49,318 nucleotides of DNA from Bacillus sp. ISL-55 (GTDB lineage Bacteria; Bacillota; Bacilli; Bacillales; Cytobacillaceae): NCBI RefSeq assembly GCF_018613155.1, contig NZ_JAGGQU010000040.1:1-49318 (forward strand). Direction: 5' to 3'. The notes beneath the pieces were generated by a model. The model saw only the letters and a program-made list of their open reading frames with translations. It was not told the DNA's origin and did not search any database. Both the position numbers and the translations under genes were made by a program. The stretch's first letter is position 1, and each line of letters begins with the position of its first letter. Below are positions 27,739-37,134 of this stretch, in pieces.

Positions 27739-28977
27739 ATGAAAAACCAATGGATTCACACTTTTTCTGGCACAGTAAAAGTGAAATTGACTGGAAAGGG
27801 TATAGAAAGATTTTTAAATCAGTTGACACGCAGTGGTGTTTCAATATGGAACGTGAGAAAACATGGATCCGAAGCCGTCACCTTTTATGTTAATCCTCAG
27901 AATGTAAAAAAGCTGAGAATTCCAGCAAGGGAGAGCAACTGCAAAATCAGGTTTTTAGAGAGGGCAGGCGGCCCTTTCTTTTTAAGGAAATTATGGACAA
28001 ACAGTGGATTTTTGGCGGGTGCATTTTTATTTTTCGCATTAATGATGCTTCTTTCAAACATGGTTTGGGGTATTGAAATAAAAGGGGCGAGCCCGGCGAC
28101 CGAACACCAGATTCGCAAGGAACTGGACAGGATGGGGATTGGCGTCGGGAAATTGCAATTTTCTATAGATAGTGTGGAGAGTATCCAAAAGGAACTGACA
28201 GATAAAGTTGGAGCCCTGACCTGGATAGGTGTGGAGCTGAAAGGGACGACCTATCATTTTCAGGCTGTTGAAAAGAGTGAGCCGGAAAAAGCAGAAGTAA
28301 TTGGGCCGAGGAACCTGGTAGCAAAAAGGAAAGCAGCCATCGTCAAGATCTTTGTGGAAAAAGGGGAACCGGTTGTTGAGGTGAATGACTATGTTATGCC
28401 AGGGCAGCTTCTAGTGTCCGGTCTGTACGGAAAAGAAGATGATCTGAAGGTTGTGGCGGCTGAAGGTGAAGTCCTTGGCGAGACTTGGTATTCAACAAAT
28501 GTGGAGTTGCCTTTAAAGAGTACGTTCCAGGTCTTCAATGGCAATGAGAAAAAGAAATATTCTCTCATGTTGGCCGGTAAAGCTTTAACCGTCTGGGGAT
28601 TCGGAAAGTCTGATTTCAGTGAATATGAAATCGAAGTGACCGAACAGCCTGTGAGATTTTTCAAATGGGAACTTCCTGTTAAAGTTGAAAAGAAGACCAT
28701 CAGGGAGCGGGAACAGGTGACGCGGATCTATTCAAGGAAGGAAGCAATAGAAAGTGCAAAAGAATTAGCAAGAAAGGATATAAAAAACTACCTTCCTGAA
28801 AATGCTATCATTAAAGGGGAAAAAATTTTACATCAGTCAATTGAGAATGATAAAGTAAAGCTAACCACACATTTTACAATCATTGAAGATATAGCAGAAG
28901 GACAACCAATTATCAAGGAGACTGAGAATGACAGAAGACTTAAAAACGATGGAAATACAACTAGCGAACCCAACTGA
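27739..28977 (+). CDS. yqfD: Sporulation stage IV-type membrane protein YqfD
   Basis: 412 residues. A cytoplasmic N-terminal domain (about 1-90), one membrane segment (about 91-113, FLAGAFLFFALMMLLSNMVW) and a large extracytoplasmic part (about 114-400) match YqfD, a mother-cell sporulation protein of unknown activity. ATG 27739 follows GAGGGGGAG. Its last 50 bases overlap the start of phoH in another frame. Confidence 0.92.
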   Translation: MKNQWIHTFSGTVKVKLTGKGIERFLNQLTRSGVSIWNVRKHGSEAVTFYVNPQNVKKLRIPARESNCKIRFLERAGGPFFLRKLWTNSGFLAGAFLFFALMMLLSNMVWGIEIKGASPATEHQIRKELDRMGIGVGKLQFSIDSVESIQKELTDKVGALTWIGVELKGTTYHFQAVEKSEPEKAEVIGPRNLVAKRKAAIVKIFVEKGEPVVEVNDYVMPGQLLVSGLYGKEDDLKVVAAEGEVLGETWYSTNVELPLKSTFQVFNGNEKKKYSLMLAGKALTVWGFGKSDFSEYEIEVTEQPVRFFKWELPVKVEKKTIREREQVTRIYSRKEAIESAKELARKDIKNYLPENAIIKGEKILHQSIENDKVKLTTHFTIIEDIAEGQPIIKETENDRRLKNDGNTTSEPN

Positions 28978-29887
28978 AGCCATTTCATTATTCGGCAATG
29001 CAGATATGAACCTTAAGCTGATTGAACAGGAGCTGGGTGTCTCGATCGTGACCCGGGGAGAAGCAGTAGGAATCTCAGGACCTGAGGACAAGGTTGAGTT
29101 AGCCCAGGCTGTTTTGGACAATCTGCTTGCCGTTATCCGGAAAGGAATCAGCATAAGCCAGAGAGAAGCAGTTTACGCAATTCAAATGGCCCAAAAGGGT
29201 ACCTTGGAATATTTCAAGGATTTATATGATGAAGAAATCAGTAAAAACGTTAAGGGTAAATCAATCAGGGTCAAGACTCTTGGTCAAAGACACTATGTTA
29301 ATGCCATCAAAAACCGCGATCTTGTTTTTGGCATAGGACCTGCTGGTACTGGTAAAACGTATCTTGCGGTCGTTATGGCAGTCACGGCACTAAAGAATGG
29401 TGCTGTGTCCAAAATTATTTTAACCAGACCAGCAGTAGAGGCAGGAGAAAGCCTTGGCTTCCTTCCAGGGGACTTGAAGGAAAAGGTAGACCCTTATCTC
29501 CGTCCATTATATGATGCCCTGCACGATATCCTTGGTACTGAACATACTTTGCGCTTGATTGAGAGAGGGACAATTGAAATTGCGCCTCTTGCCTATATGA
29601 GGGGAAGGACACTCGATGATGCCTTTGTGATCCTGGATGAGGCGCAGAATACGACTCATGCACAGATGAAGATGTTTCTGACTCGCCTCGGATTTGGGTC
29701 TAAAATGATCATTACTGGGGATACATCACAGATTGATCTGCCAAAGGGAGCAAAATCAGGATTGGTTGAAGCAGAAAGAGTCATAAAGGATGTCTCCGGA
29801 GTCTCTTTCGTGCACCTTGAACAAGCTGATGTTGTTCGGCATCCGCTTGTCGGACGGATCATAGAAGCATATGGTAAAAATGAATAA
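28928..29887 (+). CDS. phoH: PhoH-like ATPase
   Basis: 319 residues. The ATP-binding core (about 120-319) has the P-loop GPAGTGKT (near 138-145), ILDEAQN (Walker B) and TGDTSQIDLP. The N-terminal about 100 residues form a KH-like domain seen in YbeZ-type PhoH, a partner of YbeY in RNA metabolism; pgpH and ybeY lie just downstream, as usual. The start was set at ATG 28928, after AAGGAG, which overlaps yqfD by 50 bases; an ATG seven codons later has no ribosome site. Confidence 0.95.
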   Translation: MTEDLKTMEIQLANPTEAISLFGNADMNLKLIEQELGVSIVTRGEAVGISGPEDKVELAQAVLDNLLAVIRKGISISQREAVYAIQMAQKGTLEYFKDLYDEEISKNVKGKSIRVKTLGQRHYVNAIKNRDLVFGIGPAGTGKTYLAVVMAVTALKNGAVSKIILTRPAVEAGESLGFLPGDLKEKVDPYLRPLYDALHDILGTEHTLRLIERGTIEIAPLAYMRGRTLDDAFVILDEAQNTTHAQMKMFLTRLGFGSKMIITGDTSQIDLPKGAKSGLVEAERVIKDVSGVSFVHLEQADVVRHPLVGRIIEAYGKNE

Positions 29888-29894
29888 ACATCTT

Positions 29895-29929
29895 AGTCCG
29901 CTCTTGGTAAACGAGAGCGGACTTTTGCT
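29895..29929 (+). terminator. Terminator after phoH
   Basis: AGTCCGCTCT, 9 bases, AGAGCGGACT, then TTTT. Confidence 0.9.
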
Positions 29930-30116
29930 TCCGAAGGGGTATGAAAGCAATAAAAGGAGGCTTAAAACCTTTGCTTCCTCCCTTGGCTTGCCCAGCAGGT
30001 GGGGCTAATATTAAATAGGGATGAAAGTTTAGAGAAAAACTGATATGATGGTACATAAAGTTAGGTATATTTCCCAGTTATTCTCAAACTGGCTCTATTT
30101 GTTTAATAAATATTTG

Positions 30117-30146
30117 TGTCAAAGCGCTTGCGCTTTTCATTCTAAA
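30117..30146 (+). repeat. Dispersed structured repeat, 3'-end remnant (copy D)
   Basis: Only the terminal AAAGCGCTTGCGCTTTTC and TTCTAAAT of the element remain, directly before copy E. The 190 bases between the phoH terminator and this remnant hold no recognisable feature. Confidence 0.75.
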
Positions 30147-30165
30147 TAAATATATTCTTTTGAAA

Positions 30166-30356
30166 TTAGATTAGTGTCTAGCTCCAGCGCCTAGCCCCTC
30201 GACCGTTTCGGTCCGCCCCATGAAGTCAAAGAGCGACTTCAATGGTCGGCCCTCTGAGGCACACGACGTGCCAACCCGCCAGCCACACGATGTGGCGTTA
30301 TAGGCGGGCAACGCTTGTCGGGGCTGCTCAAGGCGCTTGCGCTTTTCGTTCTAAAT
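30166..30356 (+). repeat. Dispersed structured repeat, copy E (long form)
   Basis: Begins TTAGATTAGTGTCTAGCTCC as copies C and F do. It has the complete front, the TGAAGTC/GACTTCA hairpin, then the long-form insert with GGCAC...GTGCC and CCCGCC...GGCGGG enclosing GCCAC...GTGGC, and the GCGCTTGCGCTTTTC end. Confidence 0.92.
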
Positions 30357-30374
30357 GAATATATTTTTTTGAAC

Positions 30375-30503
30375 TTAGATTAGTGTCTAGCTCCAGCGCC
30401 TAGCCCCTCGAGACGCTTCGGTCCTGCCAATGAAGTCAAAGAACGACTTCACTGTCAGGCCCTCCAGCGCTTGTCGGGGCTGGTCAAGGCGCTTGCGCTT
30501 TTC
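30375..30503 (+). repeat. Dispersed structured repeat, copy F (short form) before pgpH
   Basis: Short form with stem arms CCTGCCA and TGTCAGG like copy C. Its terminal AAGGCGCTTGCGCTTTTC ends four or five bases before AGGAGGG, the pgpH ribosome site, so it must be part of any upstream-initiated pgpH mRNA. Confidence 0.93.
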
Positions 30504-30520
30504 AAATAGGAGGGTTGTAA

Positions 30521-32704
30521 ATGGATAAGCTGCAGGTCCAATTAACTGCCATTTTGAACTTGTTGAATATAAAGATATTCCGGGTTTTATTATTTTTGCT
30601 GATAGGCGTTGTGATGTATTCAGCGATGTACAGCAATGTAAAACCTGAAAAGCTCAATTTGGAGTTACACTCTTTGGCGGAAAAAACCATCCGTTCCCCT
30701 GTTACAGTTGAGGATAAGGAGAGCACGGAAGCGAACCGCAGGGAAGCGCTCGAGCGTGTCAATGATGTATACAGGGTCAAGAGGGAATATGCACAGAACA
30801 GGGTTGATTTAGTCACTTCCATTTTTAGTTCGGTTTCAGAAGTGAATAATGAAGTGCAGAAAGAGATCGACCAGAAGAGAAAAACAGCAGAAGAGTCAGG
30901 TGTGGAGGATGCTCCTGATCCTGAAGGTCCTTCGAAGGAAGAAAAGCTGGCAATGTTAAAAACAAAGTTGACCGAGAGTGAAACGAAAAGCTTATCTGAC
31001 GAAGTGTTCATTGCTTTACTTCAAGCGCCGAATGAAGAGCTGCTGGTTGCCAAGGACCTAACGGTTACGGCTATTAATAATACGATGAAGCATAGTGTTC
31101 CCGCGGATGAAGTGGAGAATGCAAAGTTAAATGTAGAGGAAGAATTGAAGTATACGAGTTTAAGCAGCAGTTTAAAGAAAGCTGTTATTGAACTCGGCCG
31201 CTATGCAGTCGTCCAAAATGAGTTTTACGATCCAGAAGCAACGGAAGATCAGCGCCAGCAGGCCATGGACAGTGTTGAACCCGTAAGGATCCTTGAAGGG
31301 CAAATTCTTGTGGATGAAGGACAGCTTATCAGCCGGGATGTATATAAAAAGCTTCAGCTTGTAGGCCTGTTAGAGAGTGAAAACTCCTATAAGCCTTTTG
31401 TCGGGCTTGCTATGCTTGTGGCATTGATCCTTTTTTCCTTGTATGTCATTTTCAACGAAATGGAAAACGGTGATAAAAAGCAGAAGAACCTTTTGATATT
31501 CAGCATCATATTTATTACCTCCATATTGTTGATGAAGCTCGTTAGTTTATTCGAAGAATTCGAATACTCGGAGATTGGCTATCTTTTCCCTGCTGCAATG
31601 GGAGCAATGCTAATCAAGATGCTGATTAATGAAAGACTGGCATTGTTTCAGATGGCAATCCTGGCCGTTACAGGATCGATCATCTTTAATGAAGGTATTA
31701 CAGGAACCCTGAATGTTACGATAGGCTTATATATTTTAATCAGCGGTCTGGCGGCAATTTTGTTCCTTCAGAAACAGAATCGACGTTCGAAAATCCTCCA
31801 GGCGGGGATGTTTGTGTCGGTGGTTAACCTGGTTGTGATTCTTTCGATTTTGTTTTTAAGGAACAGCCAGTATTCAGGACTGGAATACGGTTTTTATTTT
31901 ATTGCAGCGTTCGTGTCAGGGATTGTTTCAGCAGTCTTGACGATTGGTTTGCTGCCATTTTTTGAAGCGGGATTTGGCATCCTTTCAACTTTAAGGTTGA
32001 TCGAACTGTCCAATCCAAATCACCCGCTTTTAAGGAAAATCCTTACAGAAGCTCCTGGAACATACCATCATAGTGTCATGGTAGCTAATCTATCAGAAGC
32101 GGCATGTGAGGCGATAGGTGCTAACGGGCTTCTTGCCAGGGTCGGGTGCTATTACCATGACATCGGAAAGACAAAACGTCCGCAGTTCTTTATTGAAAAT
32201 CAGATTAACATGGATAATCCGCATGATAAATTGCCGGCATTGACAAGTAAAAATATCATCATCGCCCATGCGACTGACGGAGCGGAGATGCTGCGCAAGC
32301 ATCGGATGCCAAAAGAAATCATTGATATTGCAGAACAGCACCATGGAACTACGTTGTTAAAATTCTTCTACCATAAAGAGAAGCAAAGCGGTCACGAGGT
32401 AAAAGAGGAGGATTTCCGCTATCCTGGACCGAAGCCGCAAACGAAAGAGTCTGCGGTCATTGGAATTGCGGATAGTGTTGAAGCTGCTGTGCGTTCGATG
32501 CAACATCCTACCCATGAACAAATTGAAAATTTGGTACACAATATAATCGGGGATCGGCTTCAGGATGGACAGCTAAGTGAGTGTGATATTACGCTGAAAG
32601 AGCTGGATACCGTCGCTGATACACTTTGTGAAACGTTAAAGGGAATCTTTCACTCAAGAATAGAATATCCAGAAATGAATAAGCAGAAGGTGAAGCAGGC
32701 ATGA
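30521..32704 (+). CDS. pgpH: PgpH, 7TM-HD cyclic di-AMP phosphodiesterase
   Basis: 727 residues. PgpH hydrolyses c-di-AMP, the second messenger for potassium and osmotic balance. One N-terminal membrane segment (about 21-38), an extracellular 7TMR-HDED domain (about 40-280), seven membrane helices (about 285-485) and a cytoplasmic HD domain (about 500-710) are visible, with [11 protein letters not shown] and the metal-binding HDIGK near 545. The ATG follows AGGAGGG, immediately downstream of repeat copy F. ybeY overlaps its stop by four bases. Confidence 0.95.
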   Translation: MDKLQVQLTAILNLLNIKIFRVLLFLLIGVVMYSAMYSNVKPEKLNLELHSLAEKTIRSPVTVEDKESTEANRREALERVNDVYRVKREYAQNRVDLVTSIFSSVSEVNNEVQKEIDQKRKTAEESGVEDAPDPEGPSKEEKLAMLKTKLTESETKSLSDEVFIALLQAPNEELLVAKDLTVTAINNTMKHSVPADEVENAKLNVEEELKYTSLSSSLKKAVIELGRYAVVQNEFYDPEATEDQRQQAMDSVEPVRILEGQILVDEGQLISRDVYKKLQLVGLLESENSYKPFVGLAMLVALILFSLYVIFNEMENGDKKQKNLLIFSIIFITSILLMKLVSLFEEFEYSEIGYLFPAAMGAMLIKMLINERLALFQMAILAVTGSIIFNEGITGTLNVTIGLYILISGLAAILFLQKQNRRSKILQAGMFVSVVNLVVILSILFLRNSQYSGLEYGFYFIAAFVSGIVSAVLTIGLLPFFEAGFGILSTLRLIELSNPNHPLLRKILTEAPGTYHHSVMVANLSEAACEAIGANGLLARVGCYYHDIGKTKRPQFFIENQINMDNPHDKLPALTSKNIIIAHATDGAEMLRKHRMPKEIIDIAEQHHGTTLLKFFYHKEKQSGHEVKEEDFRYPGPKPQTKESAVIGIADSVEAAVRSMQHPTHEQIENLVHNIIGDRLQDGQLSECDITLKELDTVADTLCETLKGIFHSRIEYPEMNKQKVKQA

Positions 32705-33171
32705 GTATAGAGATCGATTTTTTGGATGAAATAAAAGAACTTAATCAGGAAGAGATAAGTGAAATAGAAAAACTGTTGAACTATACGGCAGAGAAAGAAA
32801 ATGTCCAGGAGGGGAGCGAACTATCCGTAACCTTCGTGTCGAATGAGAGGATCCAGGAGATAAACCGCGAATATCGAGACAAGGATCGTCCGACAGACGT
32901 CATTTCTTTCGCACTTGAAGAGATGGGCGAAGGGGAACTGGAAATAGTCGGGGAAGGGATACCGAGGATACTGGGCGATATCATCATTTCCATTCCAAAA
33001 GCAAGGGAGCAGGCTGAAGAATATAACCATTCTTTCATGCGGGAACTTGGTTTCCTTGCTGTACACGGTCTACTGCATTTATTAGGCTATGATCATATGA
33101 ATGAGCAGGATGAAAAACAAATGTTTGACAGACAAAAAGAAATTCTGGATGGATATGGGCTTGGCCGCTGA
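32701..33171 (+). CDS. ybeY: YbeY, endoribonuclease in rRNA maturation
   Basis: 156 residues. YbeY is a zinc-dependent RNase needed for 16S rRNA 3' maturation and ribosome quality control. The zinc motif [11 protein letters not shown] is near residues 121-131. The start overlaps the pgpH stop (ATGA), which implies translational coupling. The 3' end overlaps dgkA in another frame. Confidence 0.96.
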   Translation: MSIEIDFLDEIKELNQEEISEIEKLLNYTAEKENVQEGSELSVTFVSNERIQEINREYRDKDRPTDVISFALEEMGEGELEIVGEGIPRILGDIIISIPKAREQAEEYNHSFMRELGFLAVHGLLHLLGYDHMNEQDEKQMFDRQKEILDGYGLGR

Positions 33172-33541
33172 TAAACAGAGGAAGCATCCATTGGCTTCCT
33201 CCTTCAAATTTGGCTTCGAGGGAATTGCGGCAGCGGCAGCAAAGGAACGGAATGTACAAATCCATCTGGCTATATCCCTTATCGTCATTTTATCAGGATT
33301 TATTTTTTCGATTAATAAGTACGAGTGGATTGCAATCATCCTATCCATTGGAGGAATGATCTCGATGGAAATGATGAATACGGCAATTGAAAGAACAGTT
33401 GATATGTACACAAAAGAATATCACCCGCTTGCAAAACAGGCAAAAGATATTGCGGCCGGTGCCGTCCTGGTGTTTGCGATAGCCAGTGTCATGATAGGAA
33501 TAATCATTTTTCTGCCGAGAATATTAGCTTTGTTTAATTAG
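33149..33541 (+). CDS. dgkA: Undecaprenol kinase / diacylglycerol kinase family protein
   Basis: 130 residues with three membrane helices. The family motif for metal and ATP binding is [16 protein letters not shown], followed by [17 protein letters not shown]. In Gram-positives this enzyme phosphorylates undecaprenol, recycling the peptidoglycan lipid carrier. The exact start is uncertain: ATG 33149 overlaps ybeY by 23 bases and has a weak ribosome site; ATG 33155 and TTG 33161 are alternatives. In B. subtilis cdd (cytidine deaminase) follows; here it is absent and a terminator comes next. Confidence 0.92.
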   Translation: MDMGLAADKQRKHPLASSFKFGFEGIAAAAAKERNVQIHLAISLIVILSGFIFSINKYEWIAIILSIGGMISMEMMNTAIERTVDMYTKEYHPLAKQAKDIAAGAVLVFAIASVMIGIIIFLPRILALFN

Positions 33542-33568
33542 TTGTCCGTTTCAGGGCAACTTTTTTGT
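33540..33568 (+). terminator. Terminator after dgkA
   Basis: AGTTGTCC, 6 bases, GGGCAACT, then TTTTT; overlaps the dgkA stop. The remaining bases to era contain no cdd remnant that I can see. Confidence 0.85.
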
Positions 33569-33797
33569 TATGATTAGTCCATCGAAACAGATTAATCTTT
33601 TAAGAAAATCCGCAGTTTTGTTCCTTATGTTTGCACCAATTTGAAAACAAGGGAAAACTTAAGTAAAATATCATCACAGTGTATAAACAGTGCTTGTATG
33701 TTTTTAGAAAATTTAAAATTTTATATTTCATTTTTGCTACAAACGGTGAAATCACACTGAAAATAAGTTAAAATATAGTGGAGAAGGGAAATACAGT

Positions 33798-34727
33798 ATG
33801 AACTTTAATAATCAAGGCAATAACAACGAATCTCACAAATCTGGATTCATCTCAATCATTGGAAGGCCTAATGTAGGAAAGTCAACCTTTCTTAACAGGG
33901 TAATCGGGCAAAAGATTGCGATTATGAGTGATAAGCCGCAAACGACCCGGAATAAGGTTCAGGGTGTCCTGACACTTGATGATTCGCAGCTAATTTTCAT
34001 AGACACTCCAGGGATCCATAAACCAAAGCACCGTCTTGGCGATTTCATGATGAAGGTTGCGCAAAATACATTAAAAGAAGTCGATCTGGTACTGTTTATG
34101 GTCAATGCTCAGGAAGGATATGGACGCGGGGAAGAATTTATCATTGAGAAACTTCAAAATGTAAAAACACCGGTCTTCCTTGTCATTAATAAAATCGATT
34201 TGATCCACCCAGATCAGTTGATGAAATTAATTCAGTCCTACAATGAAAAGTTCAATTTCGCTGAAATTGTGCCGATATCTGCTCTTGAAGGAAACAATAT
34301 CGAAAAGCTCCTGGAACAAATCAAGGAGAAAATGCCGGAAGGGCCACAGTTTTATCCCGCTGACCAGGTAACAGACCATCCAGAACGTTTTATTGTTTCC
34401 GAACTAATCAGAGAAAAAGCGCTTCATCTGACGAGGGAAGAAATTCCACATTCACTTGCTGTTGTAATTGAAAAAATGGAACGCCAGCCTGAAAAAGAAA
34501 TGGTGCATGTCATGGCTACCATCATTGTCGAGAGGGATTCGCAAAAGGGCATCATCATTGGCAAGCAGGGCGGTATGTTGAAGGAAATTGGCAAAAGGGC
34601 ACGTCATGATATCGAAAATTTGCTCGGTACAAAAGTGTTTCTGGAATTATGGGTAAAGGTTCAGAAGGATTGGAGAAACAAAGCCACACAGCTTCGTGAT
34701 TTTGGTTTCAGGGAAGATGAGTATTAA
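33798..34727 (+). CDS. era: Era, GTPase for 16S rRNA processing
   Basis: 309 residues. Era binds near the 16S rRNA 3' end and assists small-subunit maturation. The G1 loop GRPNVGKS is at 22-29, followed by DTPGIH and NKID; the C-terminal KH domain has [18 protein letters not shown]. The first 14 residues are an Asn-rich extension ([14 protein letters not shown]) longer than in most Era proteins; the ribosome site GAGAAGGG supports this start. It is followed by yqzL and recO, as in B. subtilis. Confidence 0.97.
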   Translation: MNFNNQGNNNESHKSGFISIIGRPNVGKSTFLNRVIGQKIAIMSDKPQTTRNKVQGVLTLDDSQLIFIDTPGIHKPKHRLGDFMMKVAQNTLKEVDLVLFMVNAQEGYGRGEEFIIEKLQNVKTPVFLVINKIDLIHPDQLMKLIQSYNEKFNFAEIVPISALEGNNIEKLLEQIKEKMPEGPQFYPADQVTDHPERFIVSELIREKALHLTREEIPHSLAVVIEKMERQPEKEMVHVMATIIVERDSQKGIIIGKQGGMLKEIGKRARHDIENLLGTKVFLELWVKVQKDWRNKATQLRDFGFREDEY

Positions 34728-34897
34728 GCCTGTTTGGCAAATGCTCCCTCATTAACATATTAATGGGTTGCAAATATTATTCATAAGCAGGATTAACAAT
34801 TTTTATGTAACATGAAAATCTGATTGACAGGCTATGATATTCATAAGGATTTGGGATAAATAAATTGCTAGTGAAAAATTGAAAGGTGGGGTTTTCG

Positions 34898-35041
34898 ATG
34901 TTGGATTTTACCTGGAAGGTGTTTTCTCAGACAGGTAACATTGACACATATCTTCTCTTTAAGGAATTAGAGAAAGACGATCAAGAAATACCCGGTTATC
35001 AGGAGGAAGAACTAGCAGGAATTGATTTTCCAATCTCATAG
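34898..35041 (+). CDS. yqzL: YqzL, small conserved protein
   Basis: 47 residues starting MLDFTWKVFSQTGNIDTYLL and ending in acidic EEELAGIDFPIS. AAGGTGGGG precedes the ATG. The size, sequence and place between era and recO match the B. subtilis YqzL family, a small soluble protein of unknown function. recO starts 31 bases after it, so the two may be co-transcribed. Confidence 0.9.
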   Translation: MLDFTWKVFSQTGNIDTYLLFKELEKDDQEIPGYQEEELAGIDFPIS

Positions 35042-35072
35042 GTTTGTCTGTAGTAATGGATGGTGACAGAAG

Positions 35073-35825
35073 ATGCTGCAGAAATGCGAAGGCATTGTCA
35101 TTAGAACGACGAATTATGGCGAAAACAATAAAATTGTTACCTTATATACCAGGGAATTCGGAAAAGTTGGTGTGATGGCAAGAGGTGCTAAAAAGCCTAA
35201 TAGCAGGCTTGCTGCTGTCACCCAGCTTTTTACTTATGGACAGTTCCTTTTCCAGTCAAGTTCTGGGCTCGGCGGTCTTCAGCAGGGGGATATGATTTCA
35301 TCGATGAGGTCGATTCGTGAGGATATCTTCCTTACAGCACATGCCAGCTATATTGTTGATTTGACGGATAAGGTGACAGAGGACAAGAAGTCCAATCCAT
35401 TTTTGTTCGAATTGCTTCTCCAGACGCTAAAACTTTTGAATGAAGGCTACGATATGGAGATCCTTACGTTCATTTATGAAATGAAAATGCTGAATGTCCA
35501 AGGGTTGTACCCGGTTTTGGACAAGTGTGCAAACTGCGGAAGTACAGAGGGGGATTTCAACTTTTCGATCAGAGAGGGCGGGCTGCTCTGCCATCGATGC
35601 TTCGGAATGGATCCATACAGGATCAAAACCTCGCCAGGCACGGTCAGGCTGCTTCGATTATTTTATTTACTAGACCTAAGCCGACTTGGCAATATTTCAG
35701 TGAAGCCAGAGACAAAGCTTGAACTGAAAAAGGTGATTTCCGCTTATTATGATGAGTACTCAGGACTGTATTTAAAAACAAGAAAATTTCTTGATCAAAT
35801 GGATTCATTTAGGGATCAACTGTAA
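35073..35825 (+). CDS. recO: RecO, recombination mediator
   Basis: 250 residues. RecO anneals single strands and, with RecR, loads RecA onto SSB-coated DNA. An N-terminal OB fold (about 1-80, with [14 protein letters not shown] and [14 protein letters not shown]) is followed by a helical domain with a four-cysteine zinc site (C-x2-C and C-x2-C, about 152-178). The ATG has a modest ribosome site. The T-box promoter of glyQS lies immediately after its stop. Confidence 0.96.
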   Translation: MLQKCEGIVIRTTNYGENNKIVTLYTREFGKVGVMARGAKKPNSRLAAVTQLFTYGQFLFQSSSGLGGLQQGDMISSMRSIREDIFLTAHASYIVDLTDKVTEDKKSNPFLFELLLQTLKLLNEGYDMEILTFIYEMKMLNVQGLYPVLDKCANCGSTEGDFNFSIREGGLLCHRCFGMDPYRIKTSPGTVRLLRLFYLLDLSRLGNISVKPETKLELKKVISAYYDEYSGLYLKTRKFLDQMDSFRDQL

Positions 35826-35828
35826 CTA

Positions 35829-35857
35829 TTGACATTGCTGCTTCTTTTCGCTATTAT
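35829..35857 (+). promoter_or_regulatory. SigA promoter of the glyQS T-box leader
   Basis: TTGACA (35829-35834), 17-base spacer, TATTAT (35852-35857), three bases after the recO stop. Confidence 0.88.
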
Positions 35858-35863
35858 TCAAAT

Positions 35864-36141
35864 CAAAAGCTTGTAGCTTTCAACCGATATGCGGAAAGCA
35901 TTCGCATCGCTGAAAAGGTTGATCAAAAATTACATATGTTGCGGTGAAGGAAAAGAGTACTTAAAACCCTCTGTATAAGCGAGTCCGGAAATGGTGTGAG
36001 CCGGATTGCAGAAATTAAGGAAGGCGTTCCGGAGCGACATCACTTTTAAAGTGGCTGCCATTTGCAGCAAATAGGGTGGAACCGCGGGTAATCTCTCGTC
36101 CCTATGCATGAAAAGATGCATAGGAGGCGGGAGTTTTTTTG
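35864..36141 (+). ncRNA. Glycine T-box riboswitch leader with terminator
   Basis: The canonical T-box AGGGTGGAACCGCGGG lies near 36073-36088. The upstream Stem I shows AGCGAG (35978-35983 region) and GGTGTGAGCC typical of its distal part, and the proposed specifier codon is GGC (glycine) at 36023-36025. The terminator (about 36094-36140) has CCTATGCAT paired with ATGCATAGG and seven T. Uncharged tRNA-Gly binds Stem I and the T-box antiterminator bulge and allows glyQS transcription. A further hairpin (CAACC...GGTTG, 35881-35921) precedes Stem I. The gap from 36142 to glyQ holds only its ribosome site. Confidence 0.93.
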
Positions 36142-36243
36142 TTTTTAAATTCAGGTTATCAGCGTTCTAATTAATGTTACTGTTTGAAAAGAAACAACAA
36201 ATGATCTTAGTAAAACTGATTCAAAATTTTCGGAGGTGTAATG

Positions 36244-37134
36244 ATGAATATCCAAAATATGATTTTAACACTGCAACAACACTGGTCTGAACAAGGATGT
36301 GTCCTTATGCAGGCTTATGACACCGAAAAAGGTGCAGGAACAATGAGTCCATACACATTCCTGCGGGCGATTGGCCCGGAACCATGGAATGTCGCTTATG
36401 TAGAGCCATCACGCCGCCCAGCTGACGGCCGCTACGGAGAGAATCCAAACAGGCTTTATCAGCATCATCAATTCCAGGTAATCATGAAGCCTTCTCCTGA
36501 CAATATCCAGGAACTCTATCTGGATTCTTTAAAAGCCTTAGGAATCGACCCACTTGAGCACGACATTCGCTTCGTGGAGGACAACTGGGAGAATCCATCC
36601 CTTGGCTGTGCAGGACTAGGGTGGGAAGTCTGGCTGGATGGCATGGAAATCACGCAATTTACCTATTTCCAACAGGTAGGCGGACTCGACTGCAAACCAG
36701 TTTCCGTTGAAATTACATACGGAATTGAACGACTGGCGTCCTATATTCAGGATAAAGAAAATGTCTTTGATCTTGAGTGGACAAATGGTTTTACCGTAAG
36801 GGACATTTTTGGGCAGCCAGAATACGAGCATTCAAAGTATACTTTCGAAACATCTGACAAAGACATGCTTTTCAACCTTTTCAATATTTATGAAAAAGAA
36901 GCAAATCGCCAGATGGATGAAGGGCTTGTACACCCTGCATATGACTACGTCCTGAAGTGTTCTCATACTTTTAACATTCTTGATGCACGAGGAGCTATTT
37001 CCGTTACTGAACGGACAGGTTATATTGCCCGTATCCGTAACCTCGCCAAGAAAGTTGCGAAAACGTTCTATGAAGAACGAGAAAAGTTAGGCTTTCCAAT
37101 CATTAAACGGAAGGAGCAGGTGGAAAATGACTAA
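36244..37134 (+). CDS. glyQ: Glycyl-tRNA synthetase alpha subunit
   Basis: 296 residues. The alpha subunit of the tetrameric class II glycyl-tRNA synthetase holds the catalytic core; it begins [19 protein letters not shown] and contains [16 protein letters not shown]. It is nearly full length relative to B. subtilis GlyQ. Two adjacent ATG codons follow GGAGGTG; the second (36244) has better spacing. The gene is controlled by the glycine T-box upstream and overlaps glyS by 8 bases. Confidence 0.98.
   Translation: MNIQNMILTLQQHWSEQGCVLMQAYDTEKGAGTMSPYTFLRAIGPEPWNVAYVEPSRRPADGRYGENPNRLYQHHQFQVIMKPSPDNIQELYLDSLKALGIDPLEHDIRFVEDNWENPSLGCAGLGWEVWLDGMEITQFTYFQQVGGLDCKPVSVEITYGIERLASYIQDKENVFDLEWTNGFTVRDIFGQPEYEHSKYTFETSDKDMLFNLFNIYEKEANRQMDEGLVHPAYDYVLKCSHTFNILDARGAISVTERTGYIARIRNLAKKVAKTFYEEREKLGFPIIKRKEQVEND

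Noticed and set aside
34745-34766. CCC(t)CATTAA...TTAATGGG hairpin after era as a terminator
   Set aside because: A bulged stem without a T-tract; not enough to call a terminator.
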